Of a stretch of DNA of 64,000 nucleotides, positions 12,351 to 25,880 are shown piece by piece. Numbering within the stretch: the first letter of the stretch is position 1; each line of letters begins with the position of its first letter. The DNA is taken from assembly GCA_021904315.1 (NCBI GenBank), contig CM038923.1, forward strand, positions 4,092,001 through 4,156,000, written 5' to 3'. The position numbers and the translations under genes are program-made. Under the pieces are notes generated by a model, which did not search any database, was not told the DNA's origin, and saw nothing but the letters and a program-made list of their open reading frames with translations. The DNA is from Sphagnum magellanicum (Eukaryota > Streptophyta > Sphagnopsida > Sphagnales > Sphagnaceae).

Positions 12351-15300
12351 AAAAAGAAGTGGATGTGGTTCAACATTAATGTAGATGATGCAAATTGAAA
12401 GTGTGCAAGATGTTAATGTGCACAAAACATCTATGGATTACATCATGGCATGAAAAAAATGTTCACATTCAACTTCAAAGCTTTTAAGAGAACAAAACCA
12501 TCGCAACCTAGAAATCTACCTTGTTGTACAACCATTAAATTTTTTGTCAAATGTCAAATGAAATTTTATGAACTATCCATTGGGTTACCTTATTAGCATC
12601 CTTTTAACTCAAGTCCTATGAAAATGCAAACCTCTTTCAAGTTCCATATAATTTTTAGTTTATTCCAATTCTTTGTGCAATGTGGTAATGGCACTTGTGT
12701 GATGTCATCTATTGATGTGATGTAAACTCAATGCATGTGTTGGTGGCATATTGTCATGTAGATGTTTTTTAACTAATAGGCCAAACCAACCTACAAATAC
12801 GAAAATAATTATTTTGATTGAAATAAATTGTCCCAGAGGTTCTTTCTAGGGTTGTAAAACAAGATATTCTCCCAACCAACATCAGATCTACTACCTCTAC
12901 ACCAAGATCTTGACACATGCTATGACCCTATTTATTATCAATGGTTTTTAAGAAATAAATTGACACTTTTACCAGCTAATAGCTAATAACACGTTGGTAG
13001 GCCACACTCTTTACCATCAAATCGCGCCCATCTTGTTGCAAACTTTTACAACGTCTCATTTGTTTGGCACAAATGAACATTTTATTTGGTGACTTTGTGG
13101 TCACCCTCAATAAATTATAAACTACTTCAAATCTTTGTTATCGGGAGGGATGATCAACTTCGCAAATATCGATCAAAACTTGAAAATGTGTATTAGTATG
13201 ATATTTTAGAAACCATAATAATTGAAATAGGTAGTCAAGATTGGTATATAATATATTTTCATGTTTTGATATTATTTGAAGGTCGTTCCTTGTTGGGTTC
13301 AGTTGATTTTCACATGTTCAAAATTTGAAATGTTCCAATCATATAAAATTTTTCCTTGTGATTGAAGTTTTTTTTCCTAAATTCGAATGTTGACCCAATG
13401 GATGTGGTTTTAGGGGGAACACTCTTTTTTGAATTTACAAAATATGTGAATAAACATGTATAGTCCCATATATTGGTTGTTGGGTTTTTTTTTTTAAAAA
13501 TAATTATATAATAGGGTTATGTTTGTTTTTAAAAATACAATTATTATAGGGATATGTTAATCCACAATATTAGTAAAGAAGTAGAAAAAATATAACATAT
13601 GAATCAAACATTTTAGGTATTGGTTGTTAGTAGGTTCAATTAGTAGATTAAGGGCTCCTAACTCAAGAGCTCTTATATTGCTTTCCATTTGTTTGTTAAA
13701 TCATGAATCTTCTATTTATTGTCAGTGGAGGGTTTGTCTGGTTGCAAATTATTCCCTTGGAAAGCAAGTCTGTACGTTTGACCTTGGCCCAAGATGATAA
13801 TTGTACTTTTGATTCATATGCCTTTCTTTCATTGTCATATTTCATTTATATAACTTAGATATGTTCTATTGTTTAGCTTATTGAGTAATTGATTATTGAT
13901 CAAGCTCATATATCTTGTAAACTATTTCATATGGTTTACAAGATAGTGATATTGAGTCACAAGGAATTATCAACATCAACATAATGTGCAAAGTTAGGAA
14001 CAAGTTTAATAAATCTACCATGCACCCATCATATATAACAAGAATGAAGAGTAATCACTTATATTTAATTGTGATCATGTGAGGTGTTAAACATGTTATA
14101 TTGCAAGATCATTAGAATTGTTATTGAGTTAAAGGTTCCTTCACACTTAGTGTTAGGACCTTTAGTGGTAAGAATCCTAACTATTCATTAACAAAACACC
14201 ACATGGCATCTATATAATTGCCACCCTAAATTAATTCTAGTTAGCACCAAAGGAGCATTCCACAATGGCGTAATGTTAGGAATTCTTACTTTAAAAACTA
14301 AAAATTACTTGCTTTTAGCAATCAAGCTATATTCCATGTGTTAATCATAGGTTTAATCAAGCTAAAGTGATATTACCCAATCCAACTTGGGTTTAAAAGT
14401 AAGGGATGTTTACTTATGGTCAAGTTGGTACCTCATTGAGAGGCACAATTGGCACTAAGTACTACCAATTTTTCTTTCAACCATTATTTTTTGGGCAATG
14501 GAACATGTTATCCAAAAACAATTTCTTTTTAACAATATTTATTTATTAAATATAACATAGAGAAAATCTTGGCTTTTGTCGTATTCAATTCATTCATAGA
14601 ATCCATTTTTCCCATAGGACATGTATGGGCATCCAATTAGTCTATTGAATAATTTCTCTTAAAAATTATTAAAATTTTGGAATTGGGCTCCATTCTTCAC
14701 ATCACCCTAGGGACATCACATCTTCAACCTATGTTTCATAGTCTAGGTTCAATAAAGCTTAATAAAGCTTATGGTTAAGTAATTAATTATTTTAATCCCA
14801 TACTATAATTAAGAACATGTAATCAAGAAATTCTCATAGGGAATATTGGCACTAGGGGGGACCAAATAATGAGTTAAATGACCTTTGGGAGGGGGGGAGG
14901 GGGTGTTACAAAACACTAATTTTTCAATCCAAAATCTAGGATTCTTGAAAATCTCATGGTAACTTACCATTGACCTACCATTATTTTAACACTGAGATAA
15001 CACCTAGTTCCACATTAGATGACACCTAGGATTTCGTGCTATGTAGCGTTGTTGGTGTGAATTGGTGACTAACCTTGTACTTATTAACACCAAATGTAAT
15101 TAATGTTTATCTTTTTTCTTTTTCTTTTCTATTTTTCCATTTGTCTATCCTAGGAATTAATTGAGGACTACACTTGCATTGACCAATATTAATATCTCAA
15201 CTTACAAGTTGTATTGGCAATTTGTTGACATTGCCTAAAGTGAAGCAAATTGCTAAAACATGGTGAAGTAATCACTATTGCATGTCCCAACTCATTATGT

Positions 15301-18300
15301 AAGTGATCCACCTTTACAAGTATAATCCACATTGCCTTAATTGCTTCAATACTTGACTTTTATGCCCTAAAGTTGATTGTCTTTTGACCCATGTGCTCCC
15401 AACATTATGTCAAGATTAACTAGAAGAATTGTTTACAACTAGTTGTGTATTGTTTCTTATGTGTCAAGTAGTTGTAAGTTATGGTGGATTTTTTTAGCAC
15501 TTGAAGAGTTCATTGCAGACAAAAAAATAAACTAAAAAATGTGTTTGATGAACACCATCCTCTTCCCATGACAATTAATTGAATCATTTTTTTAAAAATT
15601 CAAACAAAAATACTCGTTAAAAAATTATATACCTTAAAAAGAATGTAATAAAATGAAAAGGTTGCAAAAATGTTTCCTCTATAAGGATTTTTGAAATTGG
15701 GTCATTTTGACACCATTCAAAGTCCATTCAAATATCAAATGCTTTGCAATGATACTTCAAATCATAATTTTAACTATTTAATCCCATGCACAATTTTTGA
15801 GTTAGTCCTTTTAGAAAAATAATTTTAAAAATGAAAAATCAAAGTCCATTTGCACATTAAATATGCAATGTGACAAAAATACATGAAAATTGTAAAATTC
15901 ATCATTTGGTCAATATAAGATGATTGTGATTCAACTTGGGTTTAGTAGTATAATAATATATTTCATAAAAGTGAATATCATTTTTTAATCTTATGAAACA
16001 AATAATGTTGGGGACCATTTTAATCATGAACAATGTTGAAAAAACACCTTATGATGAAAATATAAGTAGACCATAACTTGTAAGTGGCCTTGCATGATAA
16101 GGGAATATTTCCATCTCTTCTTGGATTATGCATTATTTGCACAATTTCTTTGTTAATGGATTTGATATAGATTTTCTTCCTTTTATATTTGGACTTGGAA
16201 ATGTAAGATAAAATTTTGGGATCTACCAAACGATAAAATTGTTAAAGGGGTTGTGAGTCCATTGGAGGGGGGGGAGAAAGATTCATTAGTATATGTTACC
16301 TAGAAATGTGGAAATTGGGAGGCATTGCCTAACTATACCCTTCCTCAAATGTTTTGCATAGTGTAAGATTGGATCATGAACTTAAAAGGGAGTTTTTTTT
16401 TTTTCATTTGCATATCATTATTTAATTCTTCATTGAATTTAAGGTCTTCACATCATGAAAAATCATCCAGTAAGGTGGTGCACGATACACATTGTCATTT
16501 GGATTCATGAAATTTATTGAATGTGGGGGATTGAATTAGGGTATATTGTTCTTGAACACATTAATGAACTCAAAGTTAAAGTTAAATGTTAAAGTTTTAA
16601 AGTCATCTTTGCATGACCTTGTCTTTTATAGACATGTCTTAACATTCTTTATTATGGCTTGTAACATTCATGCATCATGTGTTTTCTTGTGGTTGTCATA
16701 AAGAGACCCCATTTTGTAAGCCAATCCATTGTAATGATGGTTTGAATGACCATTGGCCATTACAACTTTTGAGATGTATTTCCATTTGTCACTATCATAT
16801 CCATATTGTCTCTTTAATTAACAACTTCCAAGTTAGCTTCATGTGTTTAACTTTTTTTGCATTGTTGAATGCAAGGATTTTAAAATTTTCATAATGGGTG
16901 TGTATGGGTTTTCTTGCTTTGATTTTTACAAAATCCAAGTCCACAACTTTGTGATTCCCTTTGTTCTTTTGATGTGGACTTGATAGTTTCATGTTATCTT
17001 CACCAAGGATTATGATGTTTGGAAAGTAATATCAAGTTCTCTCACTATTCCTCATACATTTCAAGTTTTGTTTTCTATACATGATTTCCTTGAACTTGTT
17101 ATTTCATTTGTATGTTGGGTTTGTGAATGCTTGCAAAAAAATAGCAATGGAATCAAGGGAGTTCAAATTTACTTGGAGTGCCATTTGCAACACTTGTTGT
17201 TGTTGCCATTTGGTGAAGGTGATTGAAAACATTCTTGACTCCTCATGAAATGCATGCAATTCAATTGTTGTAACAACTTTTGAAGTTCAAGTGCTCACCA
17301 TCAAATGTCCACATGATATAGATTAGAGGAAATCACCAAGTCTTGATTGAAGAAAATCGTCAAAGATCGACCTTCTTCAACAAAGATCACCCTTCACCAC
17401 AATGTAATAGATTTTCAATGTAGATTGGAGTTTTGCAAATTGCATGCATAACATAGAATATAGTTTGAATGTTTTGTTGGAGTAGACAATTGAGTGTTGC
17501 AATCCTATAGGAGCTTTGCAAATTGCAATAGAGTGACATTGACATTTGTGTAGGAGCTATACAAAGTGTGATAGAATGTTGAAGAGGAGGAAACTTGAAC
17601 GCTTTGCACCTTTGTACATTGAACATGCAAGTGAGGGGAGATGGAGAGTCAAAGAATTAGAGAGAGGGGGGGGGGAGGAATGAGCACTAACTAACATTGA
17701 GTTAATTGCTTTGGTTTTGATGTTTTATGTAATATCACTTTCTCTTTCTCTTTTGTAGGAAATTTCAATATTTGGCAACATTGGCTCTTAACACCAAATT
17801 AACTCTTTTACCATGTCATATGCCAACTCGGACTTGGTGTTAGGTAAGATTGCATGTGTGGACTGTTTGGTGTTTTAAACACTCTAAACATTAGACTAAC
17901 ACTGGTGCAAACACCAGGTGTGGCCTGGCCTTTACCCACTTACAAAGGTAGCTAGTAGTTACCTAGGTGGGGGAAGCAGGAGGATTTAGAAGTAGCCATC
18001 CAAGCATGCATCTCTCATCTTCTTACAATTTTTGCTCTTGCGTGTTCATGTAACAGACTCAGAGATGTAACCCTAATCAATTTCAAGACCTGCCAGTTGG
18101 CACTATGTACACTTGTACCCACCAGCAGCAGTGCACTAACAAGAATGTTTTGTCCACTTGTTGCATAAATTTTTAATAGTTCTAAGATTGTCACTTGCAG
18201 CTACATCCGGCACAAATTTCAGGCATGTAGTGTGTACCACTATGGACAAACGAATAATAAGAGGATGCTTAGATGTTTGATCATGAATCTCCTCATATTG

Positions 18301-19485
18301 CTGTACTAATCCCTCCGTTACTCCACATAGTCAGAGTCAAGAACGTGCTTACTGGATAAATGGGTGCTAATTATTCAGGTTAGATAGCCAGTGGATTTAG
18401 ATTCCACACCCATTAGATTTATGAATTAAGTTAGATGCAGACTATATGAAGTCATAGCTGCTCTATGGACATGACTTTGATTGCTGTACATAGTCCTACT
18501 GTTAAGGAAGGTTGTTTGTTTGTTTTGTCACATTGAGATCTCTCAAGATCACAGAGCACAGCTATGTTCTTGGTGACGACTGGAAAGCCCTTCATGAGTA
18601 AGGTGGCATCGAGAAGTTGATTTCCTATCTGCAATGCAAAGTTGAGAATTTTTTAATCAGTTTAAAATCTTAGGGAATTCGTGAGGTGCTCTCTTAGTAC
18701 CAATGGGAAGCCACTTCCCTTGAAATGAATGGAACTGGCAGTTCTTTATAACCAGATTTTCTCTAATTTTGGAAAACTTTCAAAATACCTGCCCAACACT
18801 GCTAGCTAGCTACATTGTTTCCTGATACCTAGAAAAAACTGGGTATGGTAGATCAAGGATTTTTGTCACACAGGCTTTTAACAAAATTGTGTCTGCTTTA
18901 TTTTGGGGTTGTGTGCTTCTAAAACTTGAAGATTTCTCATTTACATGACAAGGTAGGCAAATTCCTGGACCATCTATCTGCAAAAATATGGCATGGCCCT
19001 TACAGTGGCCCCCTTCCCAGGATCTGAGTGCAGACAAGGGGGTCTTTGGCATGAGTGAGAGATACAGAAAGTCCTCTATTAGTTGTGATGAGGAAGGAAG
19101 GAGGAGGTAATGAAGGTGGAGCTGCTTTTGGGGTTCATGGGTGCAGAAACTTGACAAAGCTGGGTGCAGTGTGCAGAGTAAGTACTCAGTATAACAATAA
19201 GTACTTAGGTGGGCCTCTGTGCACTTTGGCTCTCAAGTACATTATAATCTAAACTCCCCCTGTAAAAGGTCACCCATCCCAATGCTACTCCAGTTGAAGT
19301 CAGCTTAATTTCAGAGTTTTTATGAAACCCAATTGTGAAAAAAACTGATTCTAAAAGCTAATTAATTTTCAGAGATGAAAATCAGTATACCTTCAATACC
19401 TTTTTCTCCATCAGTTTGAAGCTGGCAAACTGACAAAACATGCACATTGCCTTGTCAAGGACTTTTCAATGATATCAAAAGCAAA
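12351..19485. other. AT-rich intergenic sequence; isolated G-runs only
   Basis: No coding region, RNA gene or clear transposon end was recognised. Poly-G tracts occur near 14888-14904, 16266-16274 and 17668-17678. From about 17.9 kb the base composition becomes less AT-rich. A minus-strand open segment at 18452-18634 follows an acceptor-like TTGCAG, but I cannot assign it. Confidence 0.4.
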
Positions 19486-19523
19486 GGGGTGGGGGGGGAG
19501 GGGGAGCCCAGGGTTTGGGAGGG
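19486..19523 (+). other. G-rich run with G-quadruplex potential
   Basis: The plus strand has a GGGG run, a longer G8 run, then AGGGGGAG, CCCAGGG, TTTGGGA and GGG within 38 bases. At least five G-tracts of three or more are separated by short loops, which meets the usual sequence rule for an intramolecular quadruplex. No gene is adjacent, so any role is unknown. Confidence 0.5.
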
Positions 19524-19541
19524 TTATGACATGGTCACATC

Positions 19542-19560
19542 CAAACAAACAAACAAACAC
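19542..19560 (+). repeat. (AAAC)n microsatellite
   Basis: Four to five uninterrupted AAAC units. Confidence 0.7.
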
Positions 19561-19728
19561 CTATCTTCATACATAGTCTTGCATATCCTGAAATTGTGAA
19601 TCCCTATGGATTATTGCCTATATTTTATAAGTTCTCTCACCCATTCTTTGTTGGAATTTCAAACTCTTGGACCATCTCTACCTCACACCACACCTCCCTA
19701 TTTGGGCCTCCATCAAGGTTTACCTCGT

Positions 19729-20092
19729 ACAACATATAGAGTTAACTATTTCCCCATCCCCACCCATAAACATGAACAAGTCGACTATACAACATATAGA
19801 GTTAACTATTCCCCCATTCCCACCACCCATAAACATGAACAAGTCGACTATACAACATGTAGAGTTAACTATTCCCCCATTCCCACCACCCATAAACATG
19901 AACAAGTTGACTATACAACACGTAGAGTTAACTATTCCCCCATTCCCACCACCCATAAACATGAACAAGTTGACTATACAACACGTAGAGTTAACTATTC
20001 CCCCATTCCCACCACCCATAAACATGAACAAGTTGACTATACAAGATGTAGAGTTAACTATTCTGACCCACAAACATGAACAAGTCGACTCT
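19729..20092 (+). repeat. Minisatellite, about six copies of a 60-63-bp unit
   Basis: Copy starts are 19729 (60 bp), 19789, 19852, 19915, 19978 (63 bp each) and a partial, divergent copy at 20041-20092. Each unit has AGAGTTAACTATT, a C-rich stretch, CATAAACATGAACAAG, then GTCGACTAT or GTTGACTAT. Copies 4 and 5 are identical and copy 3 differs from them by one base, which points to recent expansion in the middle of the array. GTCGAC in copies 1, 2 and 6 against GTTGAC in 3-5 looks like a CpG transition. The unit is 21 codons without stops in three frames, so long open frames across it are a by-product of the repeat. Confidence 0.9.
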
Positions 20093-20357
20093 ATGAAGCA
20101 AGATACTATTTCAATGACACCACTCAAAATTGTTGGCCAATCAAAAACAATTATTTACTTTTACTGACCCACCTGGAGAGCACTAAATCATGGGCTTATT
20201 TTACAGGCCTCAAACTGAGTTTCACACTCTTGGACTCATGTACTTCATCTAAAACATAATAATATACAGGCCCTTTGACTGATGTGGGTGGAGATTCTCC
20301 ACACTTCCCTGGAATCAATGGCCAGCTCAAAAAGAAAATATGGCTTTTTGTTTCCCT

Positions 20358-20378
20358 ACGTATGTATGTATGTATGTA
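20358..20378. repeat. (GTAT)n microsatellite
   Basis: About five tandem GTAT units. Confidence 0.7.
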
Positions 20379-20979
20379 CTAAAGATGCAAACCAAAATTT
20401 AACCACTAGATCTTCCATGCATCCCAGAAAACAAGATTACAAAGGACAAGCCCTAAAAGGGTGGTGTTTTTTGTCTTTCTTTTATGAGATGGATTACCAT
20501 ATCTCCATGCTCACAAAATCATAAGAAAAATCCAAAGCATGTAAAATTTTGAGAATATTATGGGGGTTAAGGTTGGTAATTAAACACCGAGGCTTGCTTG
20601 CATTGCTCCTGGCCTCCTTCCTCTTTGGTTCTTGGTTCCTTCACACTTCTCCAGTGAAATCTAACAAATGGACAGATGGATGTGAAGGACGCTGGCAATT
20701 TACGTACTGAAAACTGACATGCTAATTGCCAAGTGTGCCTTTGTGGCTTTCTCAATACATTTGAGTGCATGATCATCTGTTGGATGGATGATCAGTCGCA
20801 CTCTATTTTGCTGTGCTCCAAACCGTAAAATCTTCAAATTAGATGTAACTCTCATGTTTGATCATCACAGCTAGTGTTAAATAATTTTTGTAGAATGATA
20901 TTTTCATCTTTTTCTTGACACCGCATGCATGTGTATACTGTGTACCAGTGGTGTGTGGTTATTTGAATTTATAAAGAAC

Positions 20980-21310
20980 TGACAGTTTCAGTTTCTTACC
21001 TATTTCAGAATTAGAGAACCGCTGGCTCCAAGTTGTTGAAAAAAATAGAATCAAAGATCCACCAGTTCTGCCTATTTCAAAAACCTCGAAGAACCAGTAG
21101 CTTTCATGAAACACCCAGTACAAGATCCAACTGTAATAAACACACTTATTTGATTTTCTCAAAGAAGAGTGGAGAACAATGGTTATGAACCCTAAGGGCC
21201 CTAAACATCAGAAACTGATCTTGTGATTATTTGAGAACCATGGTTACGAACCTCAAAGCCCGGTCACCCTGACAACCACTGGGGTTCTGTTCCTGTTTCT
21301 GATATACCCT
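20980..21310. repeat. Degenerate GAACC/GGTTC repeat block
   Basis: Contains recurring GAACC, CCAGTTC and GGTTC words and a near-duplicate pair GAGAACAATGGTTATGAACC and GAGAACCATGGTTACGAACC (about 21171 and 21234). Related wording recurs at 25005-25210 and 25440-25880. Confidence 0.4.
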
Positions 21311-24300
21311 AAGCCCTAAACCACCTAACATTGGAATAGATGTACCGCACTCATGAGGACAATTCCTTTGAGAATACAAGGGTTTTAGGGTTGAGGGTTG
21401 GTGCTCATTGGAAATTGAACCGGAGGCGGCAGTTATGCATGAGCACAGTAGCACATTGCTTGTGAAGAGTTGTCCATCTTTGGTCTCTAGATGTCCAAAG
21501 CTTCAACTACTTTATTGAACAAAGTAGTGAGACACAGATGCCATGCATGGGTTGTTGCCAGGCTCTCTCTGGGTATGTTTCCCTCCCTCTCCCTACTTAA
21601 CTTGAAGGGAGAATTTTGAAAGGAAATGGGTCCCAGATAACACATGGGATAAAGTGTGATGGGCCATTACGAAACATAGAAACAAGGATTGCACAAAAGA
21701 AAAAAGTGGGGACCCAAACTTCGCAAAAGCAATCACAGTCCCGCTGATCCCCATAAAAGCTAAAATCTATTTGACCAAGTCCAGCATTAAACTTTGTGCA
21801 AAGCAGTCAATCTTGACGCATTTGTCATTTACAACAACATGAGACCAATAGTTTGAGGCTGAGCCTTGTGTGGACAGAGAGAAGCAGCAGCCAAGGTTTG
21901 TAATTTCCCACAACAAGTGCCAGTAAACATGGTTTGGTCACAAGAGATGCAAATGTGCTTCTTCGATTCTTTGTCGTCTTCACCACAAATGCGCCACAGA
22001 GAGCTCATTGGGTGCGTGTCGAGCGTCTTTCCTTTCACCACCTTTCTTTTCTTTCATTTAATTGTTACTAGATTTTAATCAACACCCCCGACTCCCCCTA
22101 TTTTCAACAGTTTACACAATTTCAATGTCCTAGGTATGAGTGCCATATGGAACACCACAATGTGTTTGTTTGTGTGTAAGAAGTATCTTAGATTGCAGCT
22201 GGGTGAAAGAACCAGACTTGGTCTGGTATCCGACTTTTTGAACATACCAGCATTGTCTCGATATTGGGTACTTTTTGAAATTTTCATACGGTATCAGCTT
22301 GCTTGCTTCCTGCCAATGAGTACAACGAGACTAGATATGGTCACACTTGGTGTTTAGAGCTTTGCAACTAACATCACCTTAACAGCAACAAAGTGTCACA
22401 AATCACAGTACCATAATTTCTAACATTGCAAGTTACCATCAGCTTCCTAAACACTAATTCAAACACATGTTCTTCACACATGATGTTAATTAGTATCTAA
22501 CATGAAATTATCTTTTTTGGAGTCTCCAATCTAGTTCACACCCACAAAAGTAATCTTTTTCCTTCTTTTTTTGAAAGAGCGTAAAAGAAATAAAGATGGA
22601 CAAGGATGCATGCTAAAAACATGGAGTTAATTTGTCTTTTTTTTTCCTTTTTTTTTTGGGAGAGTCTTTAGTCTCATTTTTTATTTCTACCCATCAACAT
22701 GGATATGAAAAAGTAAATTAACATGTCCATGATATTTATATTTATTCAAATTCAATTTGACATCAACATGAATAATGATGAACGATTGAAAATCGTATGA
22801 GAACATTTTTGAAAAAAAGAGAGAAAAAAAGTTGATCATCACTAATAGTGTGCAGCAATGCGAAGCCCAAGTTGTTAATACTCAAAGTCTTTCCTTAAGA
22901 GGATGGCAAGAGAGTTTAGAAACTTTTTTTTTTTTTTTGTTTTCTTGGCTATATTTTTGGATAAGATTAACTTGACAACTTAATGAAGTTTTATGTTAAA
23001 CTTTTATAGGATTCGTTGCTATAACTGGTGATCCTTTTCTTTTGGTGGGGAGGGGAGGGATTTGCCAAAAAAATCTGAAAAACAACACACTTTCATATCT
23101 ATTTTGCTGTTTTGAAAAACAATTCACCAAGTTTTCTAATCCCATGGAGATTTGGTCCTACACATGTCATGGATTATTTTTCTCTTTGATCCATAGTGAT
23201 GGATGTTTGTAAAGGGAAAAAAAAAAAGTTAGAAAAAAGAGTATGGTGAACCAGGTTGAATAGTTATGGTGGTAGGCAGGTTAACACCAGTGTTGGGGTG
23301 GGTATTAGAATCCAATTCAAAACCAGGCCATATTTGGGCTCAATTCTTTGCCAGAAAACCATCGGTCAGAAAATGGCAAAAAAATGTTTTTTGGCTTTTT
23401 CTTCTTATCAATTTTTATTTTGATTTTAAAGAAATAAAAATTCAACAGATTCTGTATTAAGTTCCAGTAGGTAGCCTAGCCAGATTTGGCTACAGCTACT
23501 TCACAAATTGGAACACCCCCACCACCTGCTCCCCAAAGGGATTGATATCATTAGCAATTGCACCTTGACAAAAGAGAAAAGATAGTGAGAAAGCTGGAAC
23601 TAAGTAGCCAAAGCAGCAATAATCCATAAGAAGATTTAGATGATTTGGCTATAAACAAGATATGAAAATAAAACAAAATTTAAAGCATCATTCTATGGTT
23701 TTTGGCTACCCACAAGAACCAAATATAGAAATTTGACAGCATTTATTAGTTTTCTTTCATAGTTTGGTGATCGAAAACCCCCAAATTCATGCAAAAATGT
23801 TGCATTTTCAAATTTTTAATTTCGCTTAAATTGAGAGAGATTTCAACAAGAAAAGAAAGGCTGACAACTGATCATTAACACTAATCAAACCTAATTTTTC
23901 CTTCCAAAACTAATTTTGTAATTGAATTGAATTTTTAATTTTTAAAAAGACTCAAAATTCAGTATCTCCTGCACTGCACTGTAGGTCTAAGAATTTCCAA
24001 ATCACCCTTCATTAAATCCTCCTCATCAAAGAGGGCTTTCCAAAATACCAAGAGTGTGTGCGCCCAAACTTCCCTTATAATCTTGAGTTTTGATTTGAAT
24101 GAATTTTTAAGTGAGAAAATTGTTCAATATTCAATAACTTGAGTGAGCCAGCACCCACACTGGGTACCATGATAAAAGCCCCAAACTTCACCTATATTTG
24201 TTTCTATTTAGTATATGCTTATCCCATCCTTGCACAAAATCAAGGTCTCTAAAATCCAAATCTAACATTTCTTGAGCTTAATTTGGGCACTAGAGGCCTC

Positions 24301-25004
24301 CCCCACCTCACCCATGTTAATAGTGCCCTACAATAACACACAAACAAAAGGTCTATAACTAATAATTATTCAGTTCATTTTTCAGGTTTACGAGTGAGAA
24401 TAGCAAGCAGAGAAATTAACAATTATTCCTTGGATGTGTTAAATTTTATTTCATAGAGGCTGGCTGGGCATGCTATCTAAGAGTAGATTAAACCATACCC
24501 AGGATGTGGGCCTTTACAAGTCTTTAACAATCCAAAATACCTTACTTGAAGGTTAGTTTCATCATTAAATAATCCTTTGAATATTGAATTGAATTGAATT
24601 ATTGGAAATGACACTCAAGTGATGAAAATTTTCATAATTATATGCCAAGCTACAATATGGATAATTTAAGCTACCTATATGAAAAGATTATATATTAGAC
24701 TATTATTCTAGATCACAAAAAGCATAATAATTCCAATGCTGAAAATAAACTGTTTTTTTGAAAGAAATTGATTATTTTGTTTTCTCAATGCTGAAGTTAA
24801 CCCTAGGTTACACAAGTTAGCCTTAGGTTACACGTACTAGTTCACAACCCCCCCTCCCCAAATCATAAACATGAAATCCTGGAGAGTAGAAATGAGGATT
24901 AATTAAATCTCACTAAATGGGCCAATAGACATGGTCCACATTCAGTTCTTACTAACTTGGACCAGAATTGGTGATAACCTAACTGTCATTTAAACCTTGG
25001 TTTG

Positions 25005-25210
25005 AATCATGGTTTTCAAAAATCTCGGTTCCAGTTCCAGTTTCACACTCAAATACAATGAGGTTCCAGTTCTAGGTCCGGTTCTTCAAGAAAATAAATT
25101 CAACTTCTAGTTCCTACTCTAATTCCAAAACTCAGACCCCCCTTTTTTTTTGGTTTAGTTCTTACTGGTCAGAATTGGAACCGGCGGTTCTTACCCTCTG
25201 AAGCAGGTGC
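25005..25210. repeat. Degenerate GTTCC(A/G) repeat, mainly forward orientation
   Basis: Many imperfect GGTTCCAGTTC words. Together with 25440-25880, where the complementary GGAACTGGAAC form is common, it forms a loose inverted arrangement around 25.3 kb. No coding capacity. Confidence 0.45.
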
Positions 25211-25336
25211 CCACCCAACATTGGTTCAAACTCAATTCAATTCAATGTTTTTAAAACTCCAATAGACTTCATATCCAACCTCCTCTTTCCAACCCATCAT
25301 ACTTCTAGTGGACATACTCTGAGCTTGAATGTCTAA

Positions 25337-25362
25337 GGTTTAGGGTTTAGGGTTTAGGGTTT
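25337..25362 (+). repeat. Interstitial telomere-type repeat (TTTAGGG)n
   Basis: About three and a half uninterrupted copies of TTTAGGG, the usual plant telomere unit. Short internal patches like this are common in plant genomes and do not mark a chromosome end. Confidence 0.85.
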
Positions 25363-25439
25363 GAAGATTTTGAATTAAGAATGAATTTGCAAGCCAGCCC
25401 TCTTAGTTTTTGCTTTGGTGCCCATGAGTCTGAGGTTAT

Positions 25440-25880
25440 TTGCAGTGTTGGGCGGGTATCAGGTTTGGCAGGTTAGGACCACCAGTTCTGGTTTGAGTCA
25501 CTAAAATCCGAACTGCAACTGGTTCTGATTTTGGAACTGGGTTTGGGAACTGGGAAGTGGTTTCTCGGTTTTCTTAATGAACCAAAACCGAACTGGAACT
25601 TGGATCCTGGTTTTTAAAGAACTGGAACTGGAATCAGATCAGGAATTTTTGGGGACAAAAACACTTGTTTGAAAAAAAGGACTAGTAGAACTGGGGGCCA
25701 ACCAGCGGTTAATATCACTGGTTTTGATCCAGGTTACCTGAAACTGGGTCTGATTTTAGGAACTGGAACCAAGATTTTATTTTTTTTAAAGAATCGGATT
25801 CCATCCAGGTTCCAATTGTTTTGCGAACCAAAACCGCTCTAATTTATTTTTTAGAATGGGAACCACCAGGGGTTCTTCAC
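25440..25880. repeat. Degenerate AACTGGAAC repeat, mainly complementary orientation
   Basis: Dense in GAACTGG, CTGGTTC, GGAACTGG and CCGAACTGGAAC words separated by 5-30 bases. This wording is the complement of the majority form at 25005-25210. Confidence 0.45.

Larger units (their letters stand above)
20093..25004. other. Less AT-rich sequence without supported genes
   Basis: I looked for exons on both strands and found none that I can assign. The stretch includes a (GTAT)n microsatellite at 20358-20378, GGTTCC-like degenerate repeats at 20980-21310, and poly-A and poly-T tracts. The segment 21829-22041 (minus) has several cysteines but no ATG start and no known pattern. Confidence 0.4.

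Noticed and set aside
18452-18634. Exon-like minus-strand segment after an acceptor-like TTGCAG
   Set aside because: The peptide looks non-random but matches nothing I know, and I found no matching neighbouring exons. Too weak to annotate as a gene.
19606-20167. Long open frames in two plus frames and one minus frame, giving a 21-residue repeat protein
   Set aside because: The 63-bp DNA unit is a multiple of three and has no stop in these frames, so any frame through it stays open. Nothing upstream or downstream supports a gene.
21829-22041. Cysteine-containing minus-strand frame (C-I-S-C, T-C-C-G) that could be a zinc finger
   Set aside because: No ATG start, no regular cysteine/histidine spacing that I can match, and no splice context. 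Left as unassigned.
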